From Atherinomorus stipes (taxonomy: Eukaryota > Chordata > Actinopteri > Atheriniformes > Atherinidae), in contig JALJCO010013654.1 in assembly GCA_023101725.1 (NCBI GenBank), positions 1,426,001 through 1,490,000 of the forward strand: 64,000 nt of DNA. Reading direction: 5' to 3'. The notes beneath the pieces were generated by a model. It searched no databases. It was not told where the DNA came from and was given only the letters and a program-made list of their open reading frames with translations. Position 1 is the stretch's first letter. Each line of letters begins with the position of its first letter. The position numbers and the translations under genes are program-made. Shown here one piece after another: positions 36,651-48,116 of the stretch.

Positions 36651-39600
36651 TTTATTTGAGTTCAATGTTCAAATTAAAACTTCAATGACAAATGAAAACT
36701 TTTGTCTCAATGTAATAGTACACAGTAATGTGACACTGTCTATTCTTTGACTTGTAAAAATGCTGGTTGACCAATACAGGTAGACATGCAAAATACCGAT
36801 TTTTCAAGCTGCTGAGAATGATAGATGGTGTGGAACAATTTCCCTAAAACTTTATTTAGATGCTCCCCATTTTGGACATGCTGTGACTACCCCATGATAC
36901 TGTAGCAACTTCAGAAACTTCAGATTTGACAACTTTGCACTTTTCAGCTTGAAATTGCCGAGTCAAAATTAGCTTCTTTGTGGTGTGAATCGAGGGAGAT
37001 CCTTGCATTTTATTGCATTCATTTTTGAGTCCACCACAGATTCTTTTATTACCCCAAAAGGACCGTTAGCAGAGCAAACTTACTTATATTTCTCAACATA
37101 AAATGAATTCTTTGAAACAGCTAAACATGAAAACATTTTCAACAGAATGAGTAGATTCTGTTTATGAACAACAGCTTCTGAGAAAACGTTTAGGGAAGTC
37201 CTTCTGCTGAGTATGTGCAAACATCCCCTGTGTGAGAACAAGTGTTTTTAATCAGTGGGGAATAAAGTGTATGTGAGTTCCAGTAACAATTAATGCTCGT
37301 GTGCTGTCCAATCTGAGCACAGCATATTATGAGAAAAAAATGGAAAGAATGTAATAAACCTAAGGGGTTTGAAATGCTGAAATGTTTTTGCCAAGAAGGC
37401 AGTCAGTCTCATCTACCTGGCCCCATCTCAGCCTCAGAGATCAAAGAAATAGTGATGGACAGGTTGGGATAACTAGCAAAGGAGGGCAGAATCCTTTTTG
37501 GACAGACTACCGTCTGGAGTCCTTCCACATGAAACAATCTCCATCTCAACTCCTGGTTTGATTGATTGTCCTTGAGGTCATGCAAGGTTGGAAAAATATA
37601 CAGCACATTCAGTGGAGATGGTTATTGTGGGCTGATGACTAAATCTGGACGAGACCTCAAGCCTTGAGTTCATATAGTTCAGAATGGAGAGGTCAAGACG
37701 TACAGTGGAGCAAGGGAGTTCTATGTGAATATAGGACCTAATTATTTGTTCTAGAGGTTGAATGTACCATCCGACAGTAGAGAAATTCAGTATTCTGTAC
37801 CCCGAGATGGGTATATTACACTAAATCCACTGATACATTTCAATCAGATATTTCATCCACTCTGTCTGCTAAGAAAACACACGTCAGTTTTCTTCTGTCG
37901 TGTGTCGTGACACCCAAACAAGAGAACATGGGCACAGACTTGTTTTATTTAGATTTAGTTTTGTGCACCAAATTTTTTTGTAGAAGATCTGGTTATGCTT
38001 ACCCTGCAAAACCAACAGGCTCCAACGTCCACCATGCTTTAGGATATCCCTTAACCACAACCTGAAGGAACATTTGCATGTTTTTATCCGTTAAGATTGG
38101 AGCAATGCACACATCAACTCAATATTTTCATGAAACACATTATAGTTTAAAAAATATTCATAGGGCAACATGAAAACATTTTCGACAGAAAAAGGACAAA
38201 GTCAGTAATTAACAATAACAATAATGGTTTAACGTCCTTAAATATTTTTTCTATTTTTTTGTATCTAGTTTACTAATAGGATTAAATAAAACTTGATTAC
38301 TTATCCTCCAGAAAATATAGTGACAGTGTTGGGTCCTGTCACTATGCCTCTGATTGATCATGCGCCCTGGCTACATGGCAGCACGGATATTCCTTTGGCT
38401 GACTGGTATGTGTGCATGACTCCCTCCCGGGAGTGGGGATCAAATTCCTCCCAGGGCCTCTTTTTGCACATTGCCACAATATCAGTAATTTATATTTCAT
38501 ACCCAGACTCGTTAATCAAACCTAAATTAATACCATCAAACCAATCATAATCCCACTTCATTCCCCTTCCCTTCAGCCATTTGGTTTATGCACGCCAGGC
38601 TCTTGTTAGCAACACTCACACTCACTTACAACAAACCCTGAAAATGCAAGTTAATTGTTGGATCAATCAAATAAGATGTGTGTGTATACTGTGTTTGTAT
38701 ACTGTATGTATATGTATACATGTATATACTATATATATATATATATATACACGTTCCTGTATTTATATGTATATACCGTGGTAAGAAGGTCGCGAGTTCA
38801 AGCCTGGGCTACAGTACCGTAGGTACAGAAATGTTCCTGTCTTGTACCTTTATTTTTGAAAGCGTACAGCTGGATAAGTTTTAGCTAATATTCTGGTGTT
38901 AATCCATTTAGAGCCTTAAGGCACACTGTTATATACCTACATACAAGAAATTAAAATAGACAGTAGGTATGTATTACTCTGTCAAGATCACTGGTGCATG
39001 AATATGGCTTAACTTAAGCAAAAAGTCTCAGCTGAAAGACAGTTGTCTTGATAACAGAACTAATCTGTTTAATTTAAAAGAGCTATCAAGAATCACACCA
39101 AGTTAGTTTGCGTGAGTTGGAATTGTGTACTAGTTTAGTGAGACGGTGCCTGTATCTGCCTCACAGCGTCTATTTAATGAAATGTGGAAGAATTTCTATT
39201 GAGGCCTACAGTATCTGTATGCCGCAAAACCACCAACAGGTCATGCCCAAGCATCCCTATGTGGTAAGTTGGGACTCCCAACCAGTATACACTCTGGTTG
39301 TGTTTTTTTCCTCCTGGTACCTGTGGTTCAATGCAAACAATGTTTCTAGCAGAAAATATTATAAAGAGTAATTACTGTAGACAAAGTGGAAGCACCAAGC
39401 AGGGCTGCCCTATTGCACAATCCAAATTTTCACTGTGTGTTGCTTGGTCAGAGGGTTTTTTTCCTGCATTGAAGGGGATTTTGACAACAGTTCTAAATCC
39501 CAGGAGGAAAGGAGAACATCTTGTGATATAGACAAGAAATGGTAAATTTATTCCAGCGTGTAGAATCAGCAAAGACTAATTTAAACTCAGAGACCTCCAC

Positions 39601-42500
39601 AATCATATTGAACATCTTACAAAAATTTAGACAATGAATAATGGCACCTACTGGAGGTGCAAGTAGCATAATCTTATGGAAACCTTTTTTTAATGAACTT
39701 AATTCACTGCATAACAAAATACAGTATCTACAATGTCAATGCAAGATGAGCAAAGACTTGGTTAATCTTGAGCTTAAGATCATTTAGAAAATATTTCACC
39801 CCTGTTTTTTTGTTTTTTGCTTTTTTACTAAATCAAATCTTCGTTTTAGCAGGTGGTCAAGTCACACGTCTCCAGTTGCAGCTTCAACTCTACACCACTG
39901 CGCATTTACTACATGTGTGTGTTCATGGAGGCAAATGATCTTTAATGAAGAATAATTCACAGTGATGGCTGGCTGTCAGCCAGATCAGACTTGAACTATT
40001 CTCAGAGATCAATTCCCAGCCTCTCTTCACCCCCACCAGTGGTGAGTGACTCAGCTAATTATAACAAAGGAGAGCATGGCCTGAATACTGTTTTCTCTTC
40101 CAGCTTGCTGGCGTGGGGACTCAGCCACACTCCCACACAGGCACTGTATAGACACATAACACATGCCCACATATGCATAGCTCTGGCCAGCTATATAATG
40201 CTACAACCTGCTGTGCTGCAACATAATTTATATTGTGTAAGAGTAAAAACAGCCTACACATATTGGCGAACCCTTGTGAGATGATTCAAAGTTTAATTCT
40301 CAGTTACATTGATACAAACTGTCATATCGCACATGCACGCAAACACTTTACAGCCAACACAAAAATAAGTTAGCTTTCCAATGTGCATCAAACCACAAGT
40401 CGCATAAAAACAAGCAACAAACATCATTGCTTTGATATCAGATAACAATGATCCTTTCAGGCCGGTATTATCTCTCCCAACCATTTGTGCAATAACTGCT
40501 CATCCTGTTTTGTTTTGGGGTTTTTGGAACTTTTCAAAAAGTGAAAGAGGGACCACAGCAAGAGAGGAAACCTGTTCCTGTGCCTGCAGGCAACATGACA
40601 AACACACTTGCTCACAGAGACACACACACACACATCAATCAGCCGGTGAGTCACCTTTTTCGTAGGACGACCATTGCACAAAGAAAGAATGTAAGGCCTA
40701 AAAATAACAGCCATCATTCCTATGGAATCTGCAGCTCATCCATGTTTAGACAGCCTGCAGAAACAGGTTTGCATGACCTTTTTGAGTCAAGCTGAGCTCA
40801 ACTGCTGTGACCTGCTTAAGTGTGCGACCTCTTAGTGGAAGGGACTGTGCTGGAAATGTGCAAAAGAAATTGTTTGGAATGGCTTGCTTCTGTTTGGAAG
40901 GAGGAGCTGTAAAAAGGAGCGGTGATAACACACACACACACACACACAGGCCAGCTGTTGCTTTGGTTTCCAGTGAACGCTCACTGAGCCTCTGCTGCAG
41001 CCACTGTGCTTGTTCAACATAAAGCAGTCGAAAAACAGAACTCTTGCGCAACATATACATAGTCACGCGTGTGTTCACACCCCAACAAACAAACACAATC
41101 ATGCACATTTATAATTGCTTTGTACCATCTGCTCAACTACTTTCATTACAGGAATGTTTTTAAACTTTCATTCTCTCTGTCTATACATATATATTCATAC
41201 ACACACACACACACACACTGTACTTCACTCTTCAATTTCTAGTTCTTGCCCTCTGAACAGTCCATAGTTCAGTGGCTTTTTTTTTTTCAAGAATATTGCA
41301 TCATTTTCTCACATATTGCGCAGCATTTGCTAGGTGTTTAGTAGTTTTAACTTTGGATCAGTGACTGTTGAACCTCAGCTTCTATTATGTTGTTTACAGA
41401 GCTGCACTAACATATTTTATGTGAATGCTTATAGCCCAGCTCCACAACAGCTTTATGGGGGTGAGTCATGTCCACATAACAAACAGGCTCAGCATGGGAA
41501 AATACAATATCACTGTGATGTTAAAGCCAGAGTTAAGGTTAATACACTGGAGCTTTGTTTTGGCTTTTGTTCACACCTGAGGCTGAACATTGGGAGAGCA
41601 AACAGCTCAGGTGTCACAGTGGCCCTGAAGTGTAAAACACAACTAAATTAGACCAAGCACAGCAACAGAACAGAAAACACAGCAGCATTTCAGAGACGTA
41701 TTAACATTGAGTGCTACAGAAAAGGTAGGGAGGAATTTTGGTACAGCACGGCCTCTCATCATGCTTTATTCTTTGTAGTGTGCTCTCAGGGTTTGAAGGG
41801 ACATTCTAATGTCCTGATATGATGAAATTCATATTGAGAATTACACCACATAATAGTCCTTTGTTTAGTATTCCCTCATGATTTAATTCTCCTCTCCTAA
41901 CCTTCAAAACTTTGCTAAAAAAAATTCAGCAAGGACACTGCAGAGAGTTTTTCGGGGGCAGGAATTAACATTAACCTGTTGTCAAGGACTTCCTGTCCAA
42001 TGGAAAGCACAATATGCCATTTCTGCCTTGTCCATGAAGTGAAATGTTTAAATGTTTAATACTGTAGTCAGATCACACAAAGATGCTGCTGGGAGATGCA
42101 GAAAATGTCATGAATCTGCCACCAGGGGCTTATTTTCTGACTATTTTCCAAACAACAACAAAAAAAAATGTCATCCATTCATATCAAAATACTGGAGTTT
42201 GTTCCTCAAGGCCACTGTTCTTGCAGCAGGTCTGTGTAGAAATAATTACAGCCAGTAATAAATAAGAGCTGAAGATTACAAAGCAACTGAGTCAGACAGC
42301 AAGTTTTAAAGATTGTTAATTATTGTCTAAAACATGTGCACCCTTGATGATGTAGACATGATAAGTAACTCGTGATTTCTTCATCTCTTTCCGTCGTTAA
42401 GGTTCTTGCAGTATCAGCTAAATTTGAGAACCTCAGAGCAGGAAAGTGGAGATTCGTGACACCCTGATTAACACTGGAAGGGAAAACTGATGTACGAGCC
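36651..42500. other. Intergenic DNA upstream of the tribbles gene
   Basis: No gene is recognised. Microsatellites are (TA)n at about 38730-38749, (CA)n at 40928-40948 and (CA)n at 41199-41218. A B-box-like GCGAGTTCAAGCC at about 38792 is isolated and does not make a tRNA. Open frames overlapping the CA repeats at 40432-41108 are translations of simple repeat. Distal regulatory elements of the gene may lie here but cannot be delimited by eye. Confidence 0.5.
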
Positions 42501-42579
42501 ATATGCTAGTTCTCTGAAAGGTAATACAGTAGGCGATGTCATCAGAGACGAGCTGAGCTGGAGTCGGTGCCACTACAGG

Positions 42580-42589
42580 ATTGCTCAAT
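42580..42589. promoter_or_regulatory. C/EBP-like palindrome upstream of the tribbles gene
   Basis: The sequence ATTGCTCAAT differs at one position from the C/EBP consensus palindrome ATTGCGCAAT. It lies about 390 bases before the first start codon, just before a CT-rich presumed leader, where a proximal promoter is expected. No TATA box is evident. Binding is an inference. Confidence 0.4.
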
Positions 42590-42639
42590 GCTTGTGTCAC
42601 CGGGAGGCTGGACTGGTCGGGCGGAGTGTTTGAGCTCAG

Positions 42640-42973
42640 AGCTCAACATCATTGAGACGCACTCACTCTCAACCTCTCTCTGAGTGTGAGGCGGTCTCTC
42701 CTCTCTTTCTCTCTTTCTCTCCGTCTCTCTCTCTTTCTCTAAACTCTAAGGGATCGGAATCCTCACCAAAAGTACACAGACCTCAGAGCCGCAAGCTCTC
42801 CAGAAGGACGTGGTTTGGATTATTGAACCTACTGAAATTCGCTGAAGTTTCATTTATATGTCAGCTATAATGGGTCTGACTCGGAAAAATGGAGCGCACA
42901 GTTTTTAACTAATAAAGGACGCATCCAAGATAAGACACACTCTTTTTCTTTCTTCTTTCTTTTTTTCACTTAA
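42640..42973 (+). other. Presumed 5' leader of the tribbles mRNA
   Basis: A CT-rich tract (about 42693-42740) is followed by sequence that continues to the start codon with no splice acceptor before it, although a pyrimidine tract lies at about 42940-42968. The transcription start cannot be fixed from sequence. The region includes the upstream ORF at 42858-42908. Confidence 0.4.
42858..42908 (+). promoter_or_regulatory. Upstream ORF in the tribbles leader
   Basis: A 16-codon frame (MSAIMGLTRKNGAHSF, stop TAA) ends 65 bases before the main ATG. Its first ATG has a weak context, but the in-frame second ATG at 42870 has A at -3 and G at +4, a strong Kozak context. If it lies in the mRNA it should lower initiation at the main frame and permit reinitiation control. 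Confidence 0.4.
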
Positions 42974-43288
42974 ATGGTGAATCGGCCTGTCAGGATGAAC
43001 TTGCAGTGGAGCAACCCGGCACCTTGCATCCGAAGAGTCGCGCACAAGCGGCTGGACTCAGACGATCAGCCACCGGCCAAATGCGCGAGGCTGAGCGCCG
43101 AGGCGGGGGACACGCAGGGACTCCTCGGAACGTCACCCGGGTCCCCGGTCAGCCCCGTTGCAAATCCTATCCCCCCGATCCACCAGGGACCATCCAGGAT
43201 AGGACCGTTTCTGCTTCTACCTCTGGCGGACCGGGAGAGCATGCACAGCGCGATGAACACCGATACTGGCGATGAGCTACTGTGTAAG
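42974..43288 (+). CDS. trib1: Tribbles coding exon 1 (residues 1-105)
   Basis: The first ATG (42974) has T at -3; the in-frame ATG at 42995 (residue 8, MNLQW) has A at -3 and may be used too. The exon encodes the disordered tail and the first strands of the pseudokinase domain, ending with Lys105. The donor is AAG|GTATGC, intron phase 0. Confidence 0.9.
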
Positions 43289-46200
43289 GTATGCGCAATC
43301 CAGCCGTTGTGCAATTTCTTTCAATGAATGATGTTTCAAGACATCGCGTTGCTCAATAGCCTGTCTGACATGTCATCTCCATTTAGCTCACTCTTCAGCA
43401 AATGCAATTCTCACGCGAAATGTGTCACACTTTGCGAAATGACAGCGTTGCTTCATAATATTTTTTTGATGACTAGTTAGGGGTGTTTTATTTACAATGT
43501 GCTCTATAAACAATATGGAGGGGCATGCAAAACCATGTCGCTCTTTCTGCTTTGTGGAAACACGGCCAAGCTTTTGAAGTCTACCAATCCTTTAGCTCAA
43601 TGGCTTCACACTGTCTGTCAACTCGGCTCATTTGCATACACGTCACTGCAATACGCCACGCTGTGACATGAAAATGCAAACATGTATGGAAAAAAAGAGG
43701 CTATATTCAGATAAGAATCTGTCCAGATAAGGATAGATCCTCTCTCTGCTCCAGAATGTGTTTACTTTACACGATGGACCTGCAGGGGTTTGACTTTGTT
43801 GATTAATAAAGTTAATCGCTTCACACTTGAGTGCATTTGACATGCTCTTGCAAAAGCAGGGTATTGATGTGAAATCTGAGCATATCCATCTCTTTTTTTA
43901 GTCATATCTTACTGCCATATTTGCATGGTTGTTTCCTCTTGTGATAATCAAGAACATATTGACCCACCGCCTCCTCTCTATCTCTGTTTCGCTCTCTTTC
44001 TCTCTCTCTCTCTCTTCCTAATTTCCATCTTGCATCCTTTCCCCTCCTTTTCTCTGATCTTCCTTCCAGGTATTTGATATGGGGGTATACCAGGAGAAGA
44101 TCAGAGCCTATGGGATTCTGCCAGCTCACAAGAACGTGGCTGGCATCAGGGACATCATCCTCGGCGAACGCAAGGCCTACGTCTTCCTGGATAAGGACTT
44201 TGGGGACATGCACACCTTGGTGAAGAGCTGTCGCCGGTTGGATGAAGAGCACGCTTGCAGGCTCTTCCGTCAGGTGGCCCTGGCCGTGGCACACTGCCAT
44301 CAAGCAGGCATTGTTCTGGGTGACCTCAAACTGCGGAAGTTTGTCTTCGCAAATGAAAAAAGGTGAGATGACCTTTACATCTATAGGTTCACTCTGCAGC
44401 TTCTAAAGGATCCATGTTTTCAAGGGGGTTGGAATCACACAATAATGAGTTGCTGAGAATATAGTGGCCATAAAACAACCATTTTTATCTACAAGATGAG
44501 ACAAGTCATGAATTAATTGGCTTCTGAGTTAGGCGTAGGGAGGGAGGATGGTTGGAGTCATTGTAGGAAGAAAAAGTTGGAAAATTAGTCAGAGGCAGAG
44601 CAGAGGACAGTCATACCTTCTTCATAAAAAGAATTCACTCATCAGTACTGAACTAGTTGCAGTTTGCAACTTTGCCCCTAGATGTCACTAATCCTGTACA
44701 ACTTACTGAAAGAATACAAATAATGGTGCTGTGCTAAATTATACCCCAATATTTCTGGAAAATGACATCTGCTCTCACATAATTATGTTGAAATTACCTT
44801 TATCCAAATGCTCTCAACCTGAATACTTGCAGTGTAGTGGCACATGCTGCAAGCATGGCAGCAGCTTATACACGCAGGCCATGTGTGCTGATATCGACGT
44901 GGGCACAGATAGAGTAGGAGGTTCTGTACTTGTGGAGGCAGACTGCTCAGCTTCCCAGATTTTCACCCTCTCTGTCTGTCTCCCTTTCTCACTCTCAATG
45001 TGTCTCTTTGTATGCATTTTGTGTTTGTTTTGCATGGATGTGTGTGCGTGCATGTGTGAATGCGGTGGGTGGTATTTTGGCAGAGCTATGAGACGAGGGT
45101 GCTGAACGAGACGATCATATCCTTCTGCAGCCCCATATCTTAGAAAACATTTATTACTCATTATTTATTAATAAATTACATCATCGCTGTGCAGCAGAGT
45201 AAGCGATGCTTCCAACAAGGTTTCATTCATATACTCTTTCATCCACAGAGGAGTAGTTCAAAGCATTATTCTTTGAACTGGCTCCCACTCGTACTCACCC
45301 ACACATGCACACACATATGCCTTAATCTCTGAGTGCTACGTTCTGTTCAGGAAGACATAAAATCCCTGCTTACAAAACTATTTGTCGCCTCTTTGCCCTT
45401 GCGCCACCCTGTTTCCTGTAAGCATTAGCTGATCTCACATAACCCCTTCCCTCCCCCCCCATTCAGCTTTCCAAAGGCCCTCTTTTCACAGAGACTTTTC
45501 ACCAGAAACATTCTCCAGCCGTGACCTCTGGGTTCGCCGGGTCACAGTGAATGAATGAGAGCAGACAGGCAGTGAGAGAAGTTGAAGTTGGTTGTGTCCC
45601 CTCTGATAGCTATACAGCTGCAAAGCGATGAGTCACAGTGTATATGAGCAGAGGGGGAGAGAAGGGAGGGCTGCACGGCTCATTTTCTTCCTTTGTGCGT
45701 GTGTCCATGCGTGCATGTTTGTGTTGGGGCTGATTGCACTCTCCGAGCACTGACGCTGCCGTCCATTCATGCTCACACGGCTTTCACATGGCGTTCCATA
45801 TTGTGTTTGCAGGGCGATGGTTTTGAAATATCGGCAAATTGACCAATTAAGTTGCAGAATGACAGCTTCTTTTTCCCACAGACATCACTTTGAAATTTCG
45901 GATGATGACATAGTGCAGATCTTTCTGTGGCTTTCAAAACAAGCCTGCAGGTTTTGCTGATAACTCTAAATACTGGCGTGACATCATGGAGCTCTGCTGT
46001 ATTCATCTTGAACGTCTCTCAGCTTTCCTCCAATCACTGACAGATGTCAACATAAGTGTGCTACAATCCTGCATGACTTCACTCATTCTGTCATTTGTTC
46101 CTATGAATTCGTAATCAGACATCTTTCAAACCGTAACGCACAAGCTGTGATGAAATGTCCTGGCCAACAATGCAGCGTTTTAGCCAAAGACACAGAAAGT

Positions 46201-47857
46201 CACAACAATTCGACAAATGCTGTCTTCCTTCACACGCACACGCACACACACACACACACGCACAGTGCAGATAGAGAAGCCAGTTTAGGAAAGGTGAATA
46301 GCACTGTGAAGCATGCAGCGCTTCACTGCCGGGCCAGCCTTCTCGTGCGTCACTGATGTGGCAACAGCCATTTGAGGGTAATTATGGGATGCCTGGCGCC
46401 GCCAGTGTGGGACCCAGGTGCAGATAGCCTCAGCTCGAGACAGAGCCAGAGAGAGAAGGAGAGAAGATATGTTCTCTCTACAGAAGGATGAGTCACTCTC
46501 TCCACCCCTCTAACTCTCTCTGCTCTGCTTCCTTTTCTGCCTCCATCTCCGTTTCTCCTCTGCTGACTTATCTCCTCCAGTATCTCTGTGTTTAAATATC
46601 ATTTGCTTTCTGCCTTGGCTCTTCTGGCTGTCACTCTTTCCATCCTATCTGTGGACATCTATTTGTCCCTCCAGTCACTCTGTCTGATGACAGAAGCATC
46701 TCACAATGGCAATCCCCGAATTGGAGATAAAACAGAGCACCTCTTGTGCCTGTTTGTGTGTTTCACATAATAAATATAGTTGTAAAATGAGTTAAAATCA
46801 GAAATAACTGCAGAGCTGATGCTTTGAAAGGTAGCTTGGATAGTACAGACCTTAGAAAGTGAATAGTTTCCCATTACATGCTCTCTTTATATAGTCATTT
46901 TGTAAGCATTGTGCACTGGCAAATATCTCATCCTGCACACGTTTTTGCAATCTCAGTTGCTCTGATGCAGGACTAAGTGTCTGTCCCATCATTAACAGAG
47001 CTAAATATAGCAAAGTGCGTGTGAGTAAAGAAGGAAGAGGAGTGTTGGAGTAATATATTTATATGAGTGTTTATGTGACCACGTTAGTGCCAGGAAGTCA
47101 TTGGAAATTTGCTTAGACAGCTCTGTTTCTTAAACCAGACTCACTCTGCTGCTTTTAGGTCACAGTAAGTTCGCTGGAGTGTGGAGTGTATGTATGTGTG
47201 TACAGTGTCTTTGCTACAGTATGTGAGTGACTGGCCGTCCATCTGTCGCTGCACAGATTAAGGCTAGAGGAAGAATGCCCTGGGCATTCGTCCTAATTTA
47301 CAGTGGGACAGAGCAGTACAGATTGTTTGCTCTGAAAGGTCAAGCCAAATATCCTGACGTTGTTTCAACTTTGTCTTCACAGGACACATGTGAGATTAGA
47401 AAGTCTGGAGGACTGCCGCGTCCTGGAAAACCCCAATAATGATTCTATGTCAGACACCCATGGCTGCCCCGCCTACGTCAGCCCAGAGATCCTCAGCGGC
47501 TCCACGCCTTACTCCGGCAAGATGGCTGACATGTGGAGCCTGGGAGTCATGCTGTACACCATGCTGGTCGGCCGTTACCCCTTCCATGACCCGGACCCGG
47601 CCACGCTGTTTTCCAAAATTCGCAGAGGCCAGTGCTGCTTGCCAGAGGGCTTGTCGCCCAAGGCCAGGTGTCTGCTCCAGAGCCTGCTGAGGAAGGAGCC
47701 CTCAGAGAGACTCACAGCGACTGAGCTGCTCGCTCACCCGTGGTTCCACCTGCCGTGGTCATCACAGGAAGTGCCGGCGGGTGAACAGGAAGTGAGCTCG
47801 GCGGAACAGATGGTGCCATCATTTGACGTGGAAGAAGATGACAATCTGTTCTGTTGA
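42974..47857 (+). CDS. trib1: Tribbles pseudokinase, TRIB1-like (three coding exons)
   Basis: Join 42974-43288, 44070-44362 and 47383-47857: 1083 bases, 360 residues (human TRIB1 has 372). Tribbles proteins are pseudokinase scaffolds that bring substrates such as C/EBP factors to the E3 ligase COP1 and also bind MEK1. Seen here: a basic/proline N-terminal tail with KRLDSDD and [22 protein letters not shown] where the glycine loop would be, Lys105 (LLCK), catalytic loop LGDLKLRKF (Asp190), SLE at 210-212 replacing [37 protein letters not shown] at 321-324 (MEK-binding type), EQMVP at 344-348 (COP1-binding type) and a terminal FC. LGD rather than LRD, the N-terminal tail and the final FC favour TRIB1. 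The kinase domain is diverged, so fish trib3 or a trib1 duplicate remains possible. The family call is secure; orthology is about 60% sure. Confidence 0.93.
43289..44069 (+). other. Tribbles intron 1 (781 bases)
   Basis: GTATGC donor and TTCCAG acceptor, phase 0. A (CT)n run at about 43990-44016 lies some 55 bases before the acceptor within a longer pyrimidine-rich stretch. No other gene is seen in it. Confidence 0.85.
44070..44362 (+). CDS. trib1: Tribbles coding exon 2 (residues 106-203)
   Basis: It starts [10 protein letters not shown] and encodes the helix-C region, [19 protein letters not shown] and the catalytic loop [12 protein letters not shown]. It ends after two bases of the Arg203 codon, donor AG|GTGAGA, phase 2. 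The DFG inside DKDFGDMH is not the kinase metal-binding DFG; it lies well before the catalytic loop and is conserved in tribbles. Confidence 0.95.
44363..47382 (+). other. Tribbles intron 2 (3020 bases)
   Basis: GTGAGA donor and TTCACAG acceptor, phase 2. It contains a (CA)n microsatellite at about 46231-46264 and no recognised gene. Open frames at 44731-45161 and 45769-46006 overlap on opposite strands and are not credible exons. Confidence 0.85.
47383..47857 (+). CDS. trib1: Tribbles coding exon 3 (residues 203-360)
   Basis: It completes Arg203 with its first base and continues [10 protein letters not shown]. It encodes the SLE motif, the activation-loop equivalent with [15 protein letters not shown], the C-lobe, and the C-terminal tail with HPWF and EQMVP, stop TGA at 47855-47857. 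It is GC-richer than the surrounding DNA, as expected for a constrained exon. Confidence 0.95.
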
Positions 47858-48110
47858 CAGACTCCATGCAGCATCTGACTGAGGGACCAAAACAAAACTT
47901 GCTATGAGGGACTCATGTTGTTTTTGTTCATTGGCACTTTTTAGAAACCCATTTGTGTACTGTTGTGTGTACATACCCCCCCTCAAGCTTTCTACAAAAC
48001 TTATTGTACTGTATTTTGTTGTCATACATGTTACTTGCTAAGGGCATTCTTCACAATGATCTTTCATTGTGCTTCTATATGTGCGTTTTTAAAAAGACAT
48101 TTGGTGCTAA

Positions 48111-48116
48111 AATAAA
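48111..48116 (+). terminator. Proximal candidate poly(A) signal
   Basis: AATAAA 254 bases after the stop codon, embedded in a run of A. It is canonical but the A-rich context makes it less certain than the distal one. Confidence 0.45.

Noticed and set aside
38780..38815. B-box-like GCGAGTTCAAGCC suggesting a tRNA gene
   Set aside because: No A box, acceptor stem or cloverleaf can be built around it; at most a tiny SINE relic or chance.
40432..41108. Several overlapping frames on both strands up to 120 codons
   Set aside because: They run through CA/GT microsatellites, giving TH or VC repeats, and have no splice or homology support.
42652..42870. 72-codon frame overlapping the tribbles leader
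   Set aside because: It begins at TTG, not ATG, and mainly translates a CT-repeat. No reason to think it is made.
43902..44303. 133-codon minus-strand frame across exon 2
   Set aside because: It is the antisense shadow of tribbles exon 2 extended through the CT repeat (the RERERERE stretch).
44814..45161. 115-codon minus-strand frame in intron 2
   Set aside because: It overlaps a similarly long + frame, is unrecognised, and lies inside an intron whose borders are secure.
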